DNA of 64,000 bases from Variovorax beijingensis (GTDB taxonomy: Bacteria > Pseudomonadota > Gammaproteobacteria > Burkholderiales > Burkholderiaceae_C), in contig NZ_RXFQ01000003.1 in NCBI RefSeq assembly GCF_003951285.1, forward strand, positions 248,001 through 312,000, given 5' to 3'. The translations under genes were made by a program, and so were the position numbers. This document shows, in pieces, positions 53,597-61,802 of this stretch; positions within the stretch are counted from its first letter, which is position 1, and the number at the start of each line of letters is the position of its first letter. Under the pieces are notes generated by a model that worked only from the letters and a program-made list of their open reading frames with translations, was not told where the DNA came from and made no database searches.

Positions 53597-55648
53597 ATGA
53601 CATTGACGCTGAGGCAAGGCGATCGACACGCTGACCGTGTGCTCGACGTGGTGAGGCGGGGCTTTCACGAGGAGGGCAATGATCTGGTCACGCGCTCGTG
53701 GAGCCGCTGCCTGAACCAGTACCAGCTCGATCCGGGCCGCCCGCGCGAACCGGTGGTCATTGCATCGTCGGCGCTGCAGAGCCGGCGCAACCAGCATGCC
53801 GACGTCATCGAGTGCGCACGCTACGAGATGACCACGCTCTACCAGCAGCTCGCGGATGCCGAGTCCGCCGTGGTGCTGACCGACACCGACGGCGTGATCG
53901 TGCACATGGTGTCCTCGCCCGAGTTCGCCGCCGAAGCGGAGCCCATGGGCCTGCGCGCCGGTGGCATGTGGGGCGAGGCCGAAGCCGGCACCAACGGCAT
54001 GGGCACCTGCCTGGCCGCTGCGCATCCGATCTCGGTGCGGCGCGAAGAACATTTCTTCAGCCACTTCACGCAGCTCACGTGTTCGGCGGTGCCGGTGTTC
54101 GATCCGTCCGGCGAGATCATCGCCGTGCTCGACGTGACCAGCCGATCCAGCCTCATGCAGCAGCACGTGCTGGTGCTCCTGGGCATGACGGCGCGCATGA
54201 TCGAGAACCGGCTCATCGACAAGCGCTTCTCGAATGCGCATCCGCTGCATTTCCACAGCCGGCCCGAATTCGTCTACACACTGCACGAAGGCAAGCTCGC
54301 GGTCGGCGACGACGGGCGCATTCTTGCGGCCAACCGCAGCGCCTTGTTTCAGCTCGGCCTGCAGTCGATGGACGAGATCCGCACGCAGCGCATCGACGAC
54401 CTGTTCCAGACCTCGCTCGAAGACATCGTCCAGCGCAGTCTTTCTTCTTCATTCCATCCGGTGGTGGCCTACCGGGCCAATGCGGCGCTGCGCTTCTTCG
54501 CGGTGGCGCGGCGGCCGGCCTCCGATGCCGCCACGCCGGCGCGTGCGCGTGTGGCCGGCGCTGCAGGCACGGCTTCGATGGTGGCAGAGACAGGCGCCGA
54601 GGCCTTCCGTGCGCCGCTGCGGCCCGCAGCCGCGCGTGCGCCGAGCGTCCGCACCTTCAAGGACGCGCGGCTCGTCGCGCACCTGGACACCGCGCGGCGC
54701 GTGGTCGCGCGCCGGACCCCCGTGCTGCTGTGCGGCGAAACCGGTTCGGGCAAGGAAGTGTTCGCGCGCGCCATCCACGAGAGCAGCCCGCATGCCGAAG
54801 GCGCCTTCGTCGCAGTCAATTGCGCGAGCCTGCCCGAGACGCTGATCGAATCCGAACTCTTCGGCTACAAGGCCGGCGCTTTCACCGGTGCACAGCGCAG
54901 CGGGCGGCGCGGCAAGATCCTGCAGGCCGATGGCGGCACGCTGTTCCTCGACGAAATCGCCGACATGCCGCTGGAGCTGCAGGCCCGGCTGCTGCGCGTG
55001 CTCGACGAGCGCCAGGTCACGCCGCTGGGCACCGAGGAAACCCATCCGGTGGACTTCCAGCTCGTGAGCGCGAGCCACCAGCACCTGCCAAGCCTGGTGC
55101 GCGAAGGCCGTTTCCGCGAAGACCTCTACTACCGCCTGGCCGGCATCGAGCTCGACCTGCCCGCGCTGCGCGACCGCAGCGACAAGCGCGATCTGATCCA
55201 CGACGTGCTCAAGGACGAAGGCGGCAGCGACAGCCGGCTCGGCGAAGAAGCCGAGCGCCTGCTCATGGCCTATTCATGGCCCGGCAACCTGCGGCAGCTG
55301 CGCCATGTGCTGCGCAGTGCCGCCGCGCTGGCCGACGGCAAGACCATCACGCGGGAGCACCTGCCTTCGCTGGCCGTGCGTACGGCGCCGTCGCCATTGC
55401 CCGCGCTGGCCCATGCGGCTGCAGTGTCCGAACCGGCCGATGCGGCTGCGGACGCAGCGCCGTCCGATGCGGCGCCCGCCATCAAGCAACTCAACCCGAT
55501 CCAGGCCAACGAGCGGCAGGTGCTGCTGCAGATGCTCGAGCAGCATCGCTGGAACGTGAGCAACGTCGCCAAGGCGCTCGATGTCAGCCGCAACACCCTG
55601 TACCGAAAACTCCACAAGCTTCACATCGAGATCTCTCCACCCGATTGA
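53597..55648 (+). CDS. Sigma-54-dependent Fis-family activator (AcoR-like, GAF-AAA+-HTH)
   Basis: A 683-residue enhancer-binding protein. An N-terminal GAF-type sensor covers about residues 55-205, with a PAS-like segment at about 225-300. The AAA+ domain (about 355-590) has Walker A GETGSGKE, the sigma-54 contact loop GAFTGA intact, and Walker B GGTLFLDEIADMP. The C-terminus is a Fis-type helix-turn-helix (NVSNVAKALDVSRNTLYRKL). There is no receiver domain, so it senses a ligand directly, as AcoR does. It is the only regulator within the H4MPT cluster, and sigma-54 promoters precede mptG and fhcB. Strong GGAGA ribosome site before the ATG. Confidence 0.9.
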   Translation: MTLTLRQGDRHADRVLDVVRRGFHEEGNDLVTRSWSRCLNQYQLDPGRPREPVVIASSALQSRRNQHADVIECARYEMTTLYQQLADAESAVVLTDTDGVIVHMVSSPEFAAEAEPMGLRAGGMWGEAEAGTNGMGTCLAAAHPISVRREEHFFSHFTQLTCSAVPVFDPSGEIIAVLDVTSRSSLMQQHVLVLLGMTARMIENRLIDKRFSNAHPLHFHSRPEFVYTLHEGKLAVGDDGRILAANRSALFQLGLQSMDEIRTQRIDDLFQTSLEDIVQRSLSSSFHPVVAYRANAALRFFAVARRPASDAATPARARVAGAAGTASMVAETGAEAFRAPLRPAAARAPSVRTFKDARLVAHLDTARRVVARRTPVLLCGETGSGKEVFARAIHESSPHAEGAFVAVNCASLPETLIESELFGYKAGAFTGAQRSGRRGKILQADGGTLFLDEIADMPLELQARLLRVLDERQVTPLGTEETHPVDFQLVSASHQHLPSLVREGRFREDLYYRLAGIELDLPALRDRSDKRDLIHDVLKDEGGSDSRLGEEAERLLMAYSWPGNLRQLRHVLRSAAALADGKTITREHLPSLAVRTAPSPLPALAHAAAVSEPADAAADAAPSDAAPAIKQLNPIQANERQVLLQMLEQHRWNVSNVAKALDVSRNTLYRKLHKLHIEISPPD

Positions 55649-55666
55649 GCCTCAAGGCTCGCAGAC

Positions 55667-56320
55667 ATGACGAACGGGGAACCGGCGGGCACGGGCAAGA
55701 TCGATCCACGCGGCGCCGCGCTGGCTGCCGAAGACGGGGAAGCGCCGCTGCCCGCATCGCCGCCGCGCTCGCGGCTGGCCTGGTGCGTCACGGGTTCGGG
55801 CCATTTCCTCGAGGAATCGCTCGCCCTGGCGGCGCGGCTGCCCTCGGTCGACCTGTTCCTCTCGGCCGCTGCCGAGGAAGTGCTGCCGATCTACAAGCTG
55901 CAGATCGAAGCGCTCAAGCCGCGCTTCCGTGTCTTTCGCGACAAGACGGCCAGCGGCGTGCCAGTGGGCATGCTCTACGACGACGTCTATCACACGGTGG
56001 TGGTGGCGCCGGCCACCAGCAACACGGTGGCCAAGTGCGCATTCGGCATCAGCGACTCGCTGCCGACCAACATGTTTGCGCAGGCCGGCAAGCTCGGCAT
56101 TCCTGGCATCGTGTTTGCATGCGATACGGAACCGGTGGTGGTGACCAAGTCGCCGCATGACTGGGTCACGCTGCGTCCGCGGCGCATCGAACTGGACAAC
56201 GTGGAGCGGCTGCGCGGCATCGACTTCTGCCAGGTGGTCTGTTCACCGGCCGAACTGGAGACAGCGCTCGACACGCGCCTGAAGGAACTTTCTCTCGCAT
56301 GGAACACATCGTCTTCCTGA
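55667..56320 (+). CDS. dmrB: Dihydromethanopterin reductase (acceptor) DmrB-like flavoprotein
   Basis: A 217-residue FMN-binding protein of the archaeoflavoprotein/DmrB family. WCVTGSGHFLEESLALA is the flavin loop, and VVVAPATSNTVAKCAFGISD and LPTNMFAQAGKLGIPG are further signatures. DmrB reduces dihydromethanopterin to the active tetrahydro form, the last step of the cofactor route; a characterised homologue is known from Burkholderia. The first 35 residues are a flexible extension. It ends 22 bp inside the next gene, so translation is coupled. Confidence 0.87.
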   Translation: MTNGEPAGTGKIDPRGAALAAEDGEAPLPASPPRSRLAWCVTGSGHFLEESLALAARLPSVDLFLSAAAEEVLPIYKLQIEALKPRFRVFRDKTASGVPVGMLYDDVYHTVVVAPATSNTVAKCAFGISDSLPTNMFAQAGKLGIPGIVFACDTEPVVVTKSPHDWVTLRPRRIELDNVERLRGIDFCQVVCSPAELETALDTRLKELSLAWNTSSS

Positions 56321-57777
56321 CCGGGCGCCTCGCCCAAGCCAGCCTCACGCGGGTGCTGGCCGGGATCGAGGCGGCACCGTTCACATGGGAAGTGCGCGAG
56401 ATCGGTCTGCAGGTGGCGGCGCTGATGACGGCCGACATGATCCGCCGCCGCGTTGCGGCCCCGGTGTTCACCGAGGGCGAAGGCAAGGGCGCCGCGCCGC
56501 GCCGCGCGGACCGCATCATGGTGCCAGGCCGCTGCCGTGGCGACGTCGAGGCCCTGAGCCTTCACTTCGGCGTTCCGGTGGAGCGCGGCCCGCAGGAACT
56601 GAAGGACCTGCCGCGCCACTTCAACCGCAGCGCGCGCGCGGTCGACCTGGACGACTACGAGGTCGCGATCTTTGCCGAGATCGTCGACGCGCCGCGGCTC
56701 TCGGTGGCGCAGATCATCGAGCGCGCGCGGCAACTCGCGGCCGACGGTGCCAACGTGATCGACCTGGGCTGCCTGCCCGAGACGCGCTTCGACCACCTGG
56801 CCGAGAGCGTGCAGGCACTGAAGGCCGCGGGCTTCCAGGTCAGCGTCGATTCGAGCGACACAGAGGAGCTGCTGCTCGGCGGCAAGGCCGGCGCCGACTA
56901 CCTGCTGAGCCTCACGCTCGACACGCTGTGGATCGCCGACGAGGTCGCGGCCACGCCGGTGCTGATACCGCGCGTTCCGGCCGATGAAGAATCGCTGTAC
57001 GAAGCTGTGGCGCAGATGCAGAGCCGCGGCCGTGCCTTCCTGGCCGATTCGATCCTCGACCCCATACCGTTCGGCCTGACCGCTTCCATCGTGCGCTACC
57101 ACCGGCTGCGCGAGCGCTTTCCAGATGCGCCGATCATGCTGGGCGTGGGCAACCTCACCGAGCTCACCGAGGCCGACACCAGCGGCATCAACGCGGTGCT
57201 GTTCGGCATTGCCGCCGAGCTGAACGTGGCGGCGGTGCTGACCACGCAGGTGAGCCAGCATGCGCGCCGCGCGGTGAGCGAGGCCGACTGGGCGCGCCGC
57301 ATCATGCATGCCGCGGCGCGCAACGCCACGCTGCCCAAGGGCATGAGCGATGCGCTGATGACGGTGCACGCCAAGCATCCCTTCCCCGACACGCCCGAAG
57401 AAATCGGCGAGATCGCCTCGCAGGTGCGCGACCCCAACTTCCGCGTGCAGATCTCGCCGCTGGGCCTGCACGTCTACAACCGCGACGGCATGCGGCTCGC
57501 GCAGGGCGCCTTCGAACTCTGGCCGCAGCTCCAGCTGCAGGACGACGCCGACCATGCGTTCTACATGGGCGTGGAACTGGCGCGGGCCGAGATCGCCTGG
57601 CAGCTCGGCAAGCGCTACGTGCAGGACCAGCCGCTCGACTGGGGCTGCGCCACGCCGCGGGCCACCGAAGACCTCGCGCGCTGGTGCGCGCCGGGAACCA
57701 CCATGAAGACATCGAAGAAGAACAGCGCGGCCGAGACCGGCGCCACCGGCACCACCACCGCGCCATCACCCTCATGA
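56299..57777 (+). CDS. DUF6513 / dihydropteroate synthase-like protein of the H4MPT cluster
   Basis: A 492-residue protein conserved in H4MPT clusters. The central part (about residues 115-340) resembles a pterin-binding TIM barrel: RARQLAADGANVIDLGCLPE followed by VSVDSSDTEELLLGGKAGA, like dihydropteroate synthase and methyltransferase pterin domains. The N- and C-terminal parts are specific to the family, and the last 25 residues are a Lys/Thr/Ala-rich tail. A role in joining the pterin to the arylamine part of methanopterin is an attractive inference but unproven. The start overlaps dmrB by 22 bp and the stop overlaps the DUF447 gene (ATGA). Confidence 0.8.
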   Translation: MEHIVFLTGRLAQASLTRVLAGIEAAPFTWEVREIGLQVAALMTADMIRRRVAAPVFTEGEGKGAAPRRADRIMVPGRCRGDVEALSLHFGVPVERGPQELKDLPRHFNRSARAVDLDDYEVAIFAEIVDAPRLSVAQIIERARQLAADGANVIDLGCLPETRFDHLAESVQALKAAGFQVSVDSSDTEELLLGGKAGADYLLSLTLDTLWIADEVAATPVLIPRVPADEESLYEAVAQMQSRGRAFLADSILDPIPFGLTASIVRYHRLRERFPDAPIMLGVGNLTELTEADTSGINAVLFGIAAELNVAAVLTTQVSQHARRAVSEADWARRIMHAAARNATLPKGMSDALMTVHAKHPFPDTPEEIGEIASQVRDPNFRVQISPLGLHVYNRDGMRLAQGAFELWPQLQLQDDADHAFYMGVELARAEIAWQLGKRYVQDQPLDWGCATPRATEDLARWCAPGTTMKTSKKNSAAETGATGTTTAPSPS

Positions 57778-58355
57778 ACGACCAGATCTTCGAAGCCGTG
57801 GTGACCACCGTGGCGCCCGGCGGCAAGCCGCACGTGGCGCCGATGGGCGTCCGCTACCAGGAGGGCGGCATCCTGCTGATGCCGTTCAAGCCCTCGACCA
57901 CGCACGACAACATCGTGGCGACTGGCCATGCGGTGCTCAACATCGTCTGCGACACGCGCGTGTTCGCGGGCTGCGTCACGGGCCGCAAGCTGTGGCCCAC
58001 GCTGCCGGCTGAGCGCATCGAAGGCGTGCGGCTGGCCGCTGCGCTGCGCCACGTCGAACTCGAACTGGCCGGGCAGCGCGACGACGTGCAGCGGCCGGTG
58101 CTGCGCATGGTGGCCGTGCACGAGGCCACGCATGCGCCGTTTGCCGGCTTCAACCGCGCGCAGGCTGCGGTGATCGAAGGCGCCGTGCTGGTGAGCCGGC
58201 TGCACATGCTCCCTCCCGAGAAAGTGGAAACCGAAATGACCTACCTGCAGATCGCGATCGACAAGACCGCCGGCCCCGAGGAACGCGAGGCCTGGGAGTG
58301 GCTGCGCGCCGCGGTCGCGCAACACCGGGCCGGCGACCGGGAGCGCACATCATGA
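57774..58355 (+). CDS. DUF447 family protein (flavin-reductase-like split barrel)
   Basis: A 193-residue protein of the DUF447 family, found in archaea and in H4MPT-containing bacteria. IFEAVVTTVAPGGKPHVAPMGV and MPFKPSTTHDNI at the N-terminus suggest an FMN-binding split-barrel fold. The function is not known; a redox or cofactor-maturation step is possible. It overlaps both neighbours by four bases (ATGA), placing it firmly in the dmrB-mfnB operon. Confidence 0.8.
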   Translation: MNDQIFEAVVTTVAPGGKPHVAPMGVRYQEGGILLMPFKPSTTHDNIVATGHAVLNIVCDTRVFAGCVTGRKLWPTLPAERIEGVRLAAALRHVELELAGQRDDVQRPVLRMVAVHEATHAPFAGFNRAQAAVIEGAVLVSRLHMLPPEKVETEMTYLQIAIDKTAGPEEREAWEWLRAAVAQHRAGDRERTS

Positions 58356-59056
58356 CGATGCGCATGCTGGTGAGCGTGCGCAGCGTGGACGAAGCCCTGC
58401 TCGCGGCCCGCGGCGGCGCCGACTTCATCGACCTGAAGGAACCCAGCGAAGGCGCACTGGGCGGCCTGCCGGTGGCAACCATCGGCGCCATCGTGAGCGC
58501 GCTGCGTGCGCACGGCATCGGCCTGCCCGCGAGCGCGACGATCGGCGATCTGCCGATGCATGCGCTGGATGCCATCCTGGTGCAGGTGGACGCGGTGGGG
58601 GCCTGCGGCGTCGACTATGTGAAGGTCGGCATCGAGCGCGGGCCCGAGGCCTTTGCGGTGCTCGATGCGCTGGCGGCCTGCCGCTGGCCGGTGGTGCCGG
58701 TCTTCATCGGCGACCACGGGCTCGATGCCGCGCTGACCGCGCATGCCTGCACGCTCGGCTTTCCCGGGCTCATGGTCGACACCGCCGACAAGGAGGCCGG
58801 CAGCCTGTTCGATGCCGTGCCGATGGCCGATCTGCGCGCCTTCCTGGCCCAGGTGCGCGCCGCGGGCCGGATGGCCGGCGTGGCGGGCGCACTGCGCATG
58901 GCGCATGTTCCGCTGCTGCAGTCGCTGGCGCCGGACTTCGCGGGGTTTCGCAGCGCCGTCTGCGTGGGCGACCGCAAGGCGGCCCTCAGCCCGGAGCGGC
59001 TCGCGGCACTGGCCGCGCTGCTGCACGGCGAGGCCGTGGAGCCCGTACCGGCCTGA
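58352..59056 (+). CDS. mfnB: (5-formylfuran-3-yl)methyl phosphate synthase MfnB
   Basis: A 234-residue TIM-barrel enzyme (formerly DUF556) that makes the furan ring of methanofuran-type cofactors from two glyceraldehyde-3-phosphate molecules. MLVSVRSVDEALLAARGGAD, then IDLKEPSEGALGG and VDTADKEAGSLFD hold the lysines equivalent to the catalytic ones of the archaeal enzyme. The ATG at 58352 overlaps the DUF447 stop. It closes the plus-strand operon; 32 bp separate it from the convergent mfnE-like gene. Confidence 0.9.
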   Translation: MTMRMLVSVRSVDEALLAARGGADFIDLKEPSEGALGGLPVATIGAIVSALRAHGIGLPASATIGDLPMHALDAILVQVDAVGACGVDYVKVGIERGPEAFAVLDALAACRWPVVPVFIGDHGLDAALTAHACTLGFPGLMVDTADKEAGSLFDAVPMADLRAFLAQVRAAGRMAGVAGALRMAHVPLLQSLAPDFAGFRSAVCVGDRKAALSPERLAALAALLHGEAVEPVPA

Positions 59057-59088
59057 ACGGTTTTTCGCGAGCGGGGCGCGAGGCCCGC

Positions 59089-59688
59089 TCAGCGCGGGGC
59101 GAAGGTCGCCTCGCCCAGCAGCAGCGCACGCATGGTCGCCAGCTGGTTCTTGTGAAGCAGGGTGATCGGAAACGCCGCATCGCCGGAGCGTTCGGCAAAC
59201 TGCTGGTCGACCACGCCGGCATCGCCAAGTTCATTGAGCGTCATCTGCGGATCGATGGCGCATGACTTCACCAGCACCAGCTGCTCGGCATTGAGATGCT
59301 TGGCGAGGTCGAGCGCGATGGTGTCCGACGTGGCGTCCCAGCTGGTGCGGCCGTCCGGCTTGTCGCGCCGCAGCTCGAGCGGCAGCCACAGCGCGGTTTT
59401 TCCGCGCCGCAGCAGGTCGGGGATTTCGGTCTTGCGCGCGGCCAGCTGCAGCGCCGGGTTCAGCGCATGCAGCTGGTAGGCCGTCTGCGCCATGGCCAGC
59501 ACCGCCATGTTGTGCGCGGCCAGGTCGTTGAACTGCCAGTGCGCCTGCACGCGCCGTACTTCGTCTGCAAAGGTGCCGCCGCCGCAGACCACCGTGACGC
59601 GGCCGCCGCCGATCTGCGTGAGCAGATCGAGCCACTGCGGCAGCACCGGGTCGGCACAGAGGCTGCCGCCAATCTTGACCACCCACAT
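59089..59688 (-). CDS. mfnE: Amino acid kinase family protein, MfnE-like
   Basis: A 199-residue small member of the aspartate/glutamate/uridylate kinase superfamily. WVVKIGGSLCADP is the phosphate loop, VVCGGGTFADEVR the second glycine-rich segment, and LVLVKSCAID the third. Archaeal MfnE phosphorylates the aminomethylfuran phosphate to a diphosphate in methanofuran synthesis. MfnB next door supports the same job here. Its ATG overlaps the stop of the MfnF-like gene (ATGA). Confidence 0.82.
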   Translation of the reverse strand: MWVVKIGGSLCADPVLPQWLDLLTQIGGGRVTVVCGGGTFADEVRRVQAHWQFNDLAAHNMAVLAMAQTAYQLHALNPALQLAARKTEIPDLLRRGKTALWLPLELRRDKPDGRTSWDATSDTIALDLAKHLNAEQLVLVKSCAIDPQMTLNELGDAGVVDQQFAERSGDAAFPITLLHKNQLATMRALLLGEATFAPR

Positions 59689-60788
59689 CAGTCGTGCTCC
59701 CTTTCGAACAGCGCGGCCACCGCCACGCTCGGTGCGCACACCTGCGCCCAGCCGGCGGTGCCCGCGGGCGCATGGCGGGCGACGTTTGCCACGTCGCCGC
59801 CATAGGCGGCAAAGCGGCGCGGCACGGCTTGCGCGCCTTCACCCGATGCGGCGACGGCGGCCAGGCCGGGCACCAGGAAGGCGCCGCAGCCCGCGCTCAC
59901 CACCACGGCATCGCGCGAGAGCGCATGCGCCGCCAGCACGCGGCGCAACTGCGCACCGATGGCCTCGACCTGCGCCGCGCGCCAGGCGCGTGCGAGGTCC
60001 AGCCATTCTTCAGCGGATGCATCGCGTTCGTCCAGCCCCACCATGCGCGCAAGGCGCTGGCGCGTGGCCGGCAGGGTCTTGGCCGCGTTGTCGGCGCTGG
60101 GGTGCAGGTCGTGCGCGGGATCGAGCTCGCCGCACAGGCGATACACGTCGGCCGTGGTGGCGAAGAACTCGTTCATCACGTGCCTTGCCTGGCCGCGCCA
60201 TTCGATGCGCTGGGCGAGCGCGCACACCGGCGTGCGCACCACGCCGTGGTAGGCGAGCTCGCCGCTCACCAGGCGCTCGGCGTCGCTGCGGCTGGTGGTC
60301 AGCACGCCCTTGTTGCCGAAGGCGATCAGGTCGGTGGTGGTGCTGCCGATGTCGACCAGCACGCCTTCCGGGAACACGAGCGCGGCATGCCGCACGGTGG
60401 CTAGCCAGTTGGCCGAGGCGATGTGCTCCCAGTGCCGTGCCACGCCGGCGGCCGTGCACCAGCCCACATCGCCGGCAAAGAATTGCAGCGCGCCTGGCTG
60501 CGTGGGCAGCGCAGCTGCCAAGGCGGCGGCAATGCCGCGCACGCCGGCTTCGCGGTCGGGAAACAGGTCGACCATCTCGCCTGTCATCGTGACGGCATGC
60601 TGTGCAGATGCAAGCACGGGCCAGCGCGTGCCTGCGGCCTGCAGCGCACGCGCCAGATGGTCGAGGCCCTGCCAGAGCGGACAGCCCCACTGCGCCACGT
60701 CGGCCACCTCGCCGCGTTGCATCAGGCAGGCCTTGACATGGGCGCCGCCGATGTCCCAGCCGATGGTGGTGCGTTCAGGCGTCGGCAC
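59688..60788 (-). CDS. Hydantoinase/oxoprolinase-family protein, MfnF-like
   Basis: A 366-residue ASKHA-fold protein. TIGWDIGGAHVKACLM and EGVLVDIGSTTTDLIAFG are the two phosphate loops of the hydantoinase A/oxoprolinase superfamily, and VVSAGCGAFLVPGLA lies near the C-terminus. In methanogens MfnF of this family couples the furan diphosphate to the tyramine-glutamate part of methanofuran; bacterial methylofuran synthesis probably uses the same step. The GTG at 60788 was chosen because the family starts there; it overlaps the upstream ATP-grasp gene by 14 bp. Confidence 0.82.
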   Translation of the reverse strand: MPTPERTTIGWDIGGAHVKACLMQRGEVADVAQWGCPLWQGLDHLARALQAAGTRWPVLASAQHAVTMTGEMVDLFPDREAGVRGIAAALAAALPTQPGALQFFAGDVGWCTAAGVARHWEHIASANWLATVRHAALVFPEGVLVDIGSTTTDLIAFGNKGVLTTSRSDAERLVSGELAYHGVVRTPVCALAQRIEWRGQARHVMNEFFATTADVYRLCGELDPAHDLHPSADNAAKTLPATRQRLARMVGLDERDASAEEWLDLARAWRAAQVEAIGAQLRRVLAAHALSRDAVVVSAGCGAFLVPGLAAVAASGEGAQAVPRRFAAYGGDVANVARHAPAGTAGWAQVCAPSVAVAALFEREHD

Positions 60789-61764
60789 GCGCAAGTTCCC
60801 GTTCCTGGGTGCCGCTGCCGTGCAGGCGGTCCGCCAGCAGTTCCGCCGCGAGGTTGCGGCCCAGCGCTGCGGAAAGCCCGACGTAGGCGCAGGTGACACG
60901 CGGATTGACCTCGATCACCACCGGCCCGTGCTGCGGATGCCAGACCAGGTCGATGCCCGCGAAGCCGCGCAGCCCGGGGATGGCACGCGCCACCTGCATG
61001 GCCAGCGCGGCCAGGTCATGCCGGCGCGGGTCGCCGCGGCCCACCGCATCGACGCTCACGCCATCGAAGGACAGCCTGCCGTGCGCATCGATCGAAATGC
61101 GTTGGCGGTTGATGCTCAGCATTTCGGCATTCTGCTCCGTGCACAGCAGCGAGAGGCTCAGGGCTTCGCCCTCGATCCAGGGCTCGAGCGTCAAGGTGGC
61201 GCCGGCTTGCGTGCGCGTGGCTTGGTCTTCGAGCGCATCGGCGTGGCGCTGGTGCACGTGGGTGGCCACGCCGCCGGCGCCGTCGTCGGGCTTGACCACC
61301 CAACGCGTGATATCGGGCGCATCGGCAAAGGCCAGCGGCGTCTGAACGCCGTGGGCGGCCAGGTGCGCGAGCGTGGCTTTCTTGCCGGCCGTGAGCTCGA
61401 TGGCTTCGGCACTGCAGCCGAGCCAGCGCGCATGGCCCACCGTGCGCTGGAAGCGCGCGAGCAGGCCATCCGTCTCGGGCGCCACCAGCCACACGAGGTC
61501 GTGCAGCACGCTCTGGCGCGCGACGAAGTCGAAGGCCGATTCGTTGGCGCGGGCCCGCAGTGGCACGGCGCCTGCTGGCAGGGTGTTTCCCGGTCCGCAG
61601 ACCGCCGCGGAGACCGAACAATCGGCGGCGCGCACCAGGTCCGCCACCATGGCATCGCGCATCGACAGGCCCAGCGGCAGCAGTTCGTCGGCTGCGGCGT
61701 CGTCGCCATAGTCGCTCCAGCCGCCGCCGCTGAGATACTCGTAAACAAAAACGCGTTTGGTCAT
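60775..61764 (-). CDS. ATP-grasp ligase, MfnD-like (tyramine/tyrosine-glutamate ligase)
   Basis: A 329-residue ATP-grasp protein. RVFVYEYLSGGGW is the N-terminus typical of MfnD-like proteins, WVVKPDDGAGGVATH the ATP loop, and GIDLVWHPQHGPVVIEVNPR the metal-binding end. Archaeal MfnD joins glutamate to tyramine. The bacterial cofactor, methylofuran, contains tyrosine and many glutamates, so this enzyme may add the first glutamate to tyrosine; that is inference. It leads the minus-strand mfn group and is divergent, by 38 bp, from the HisA-like gene. Confidence 0.8.
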   Translation of the reverse strand: MTKRVFVYEYLSGGGWSDYGDDAAADELLPLGLSMRDAMVADLVRAADCSVSAAVCGPGNTLPAGAVPLRARANESAFDFVARQSVLHDLVWLVAPETDGLLARFQRTVGHARWLGCSAEAIELTAGKKATLAHLAAHGVQTPLAFADAPDITRWVVKPDDGAGGVATHVHQRHADALEDQATRTQAGATLTLEPWIEGEALSLSLLCTEQNAEMLSINRQRISIDAHGRLSFDGVSVDAVGRGDPRRHDLAALAMQVARAIPGLRGFAGIDLVWHPQHGPVVIEVNPRVTCAYVGLSAALGRNLAAELLADRLHGSGTQERELARADA

Positions 61765-61802
61765 TTCATCATCCACTTTCCGGGCTCTTCCCCATCCTTC
61801 CC

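Noticed and set aside
59069..59090. Terminator between the convergent mfnB and mfnE genes
   Set aside because: GAGCGGG/CCCGCTC forms a stem, but the T-run lies before it on the plus strand and no U-run follows on either strand; it also overlaps the mfnE stop codon.
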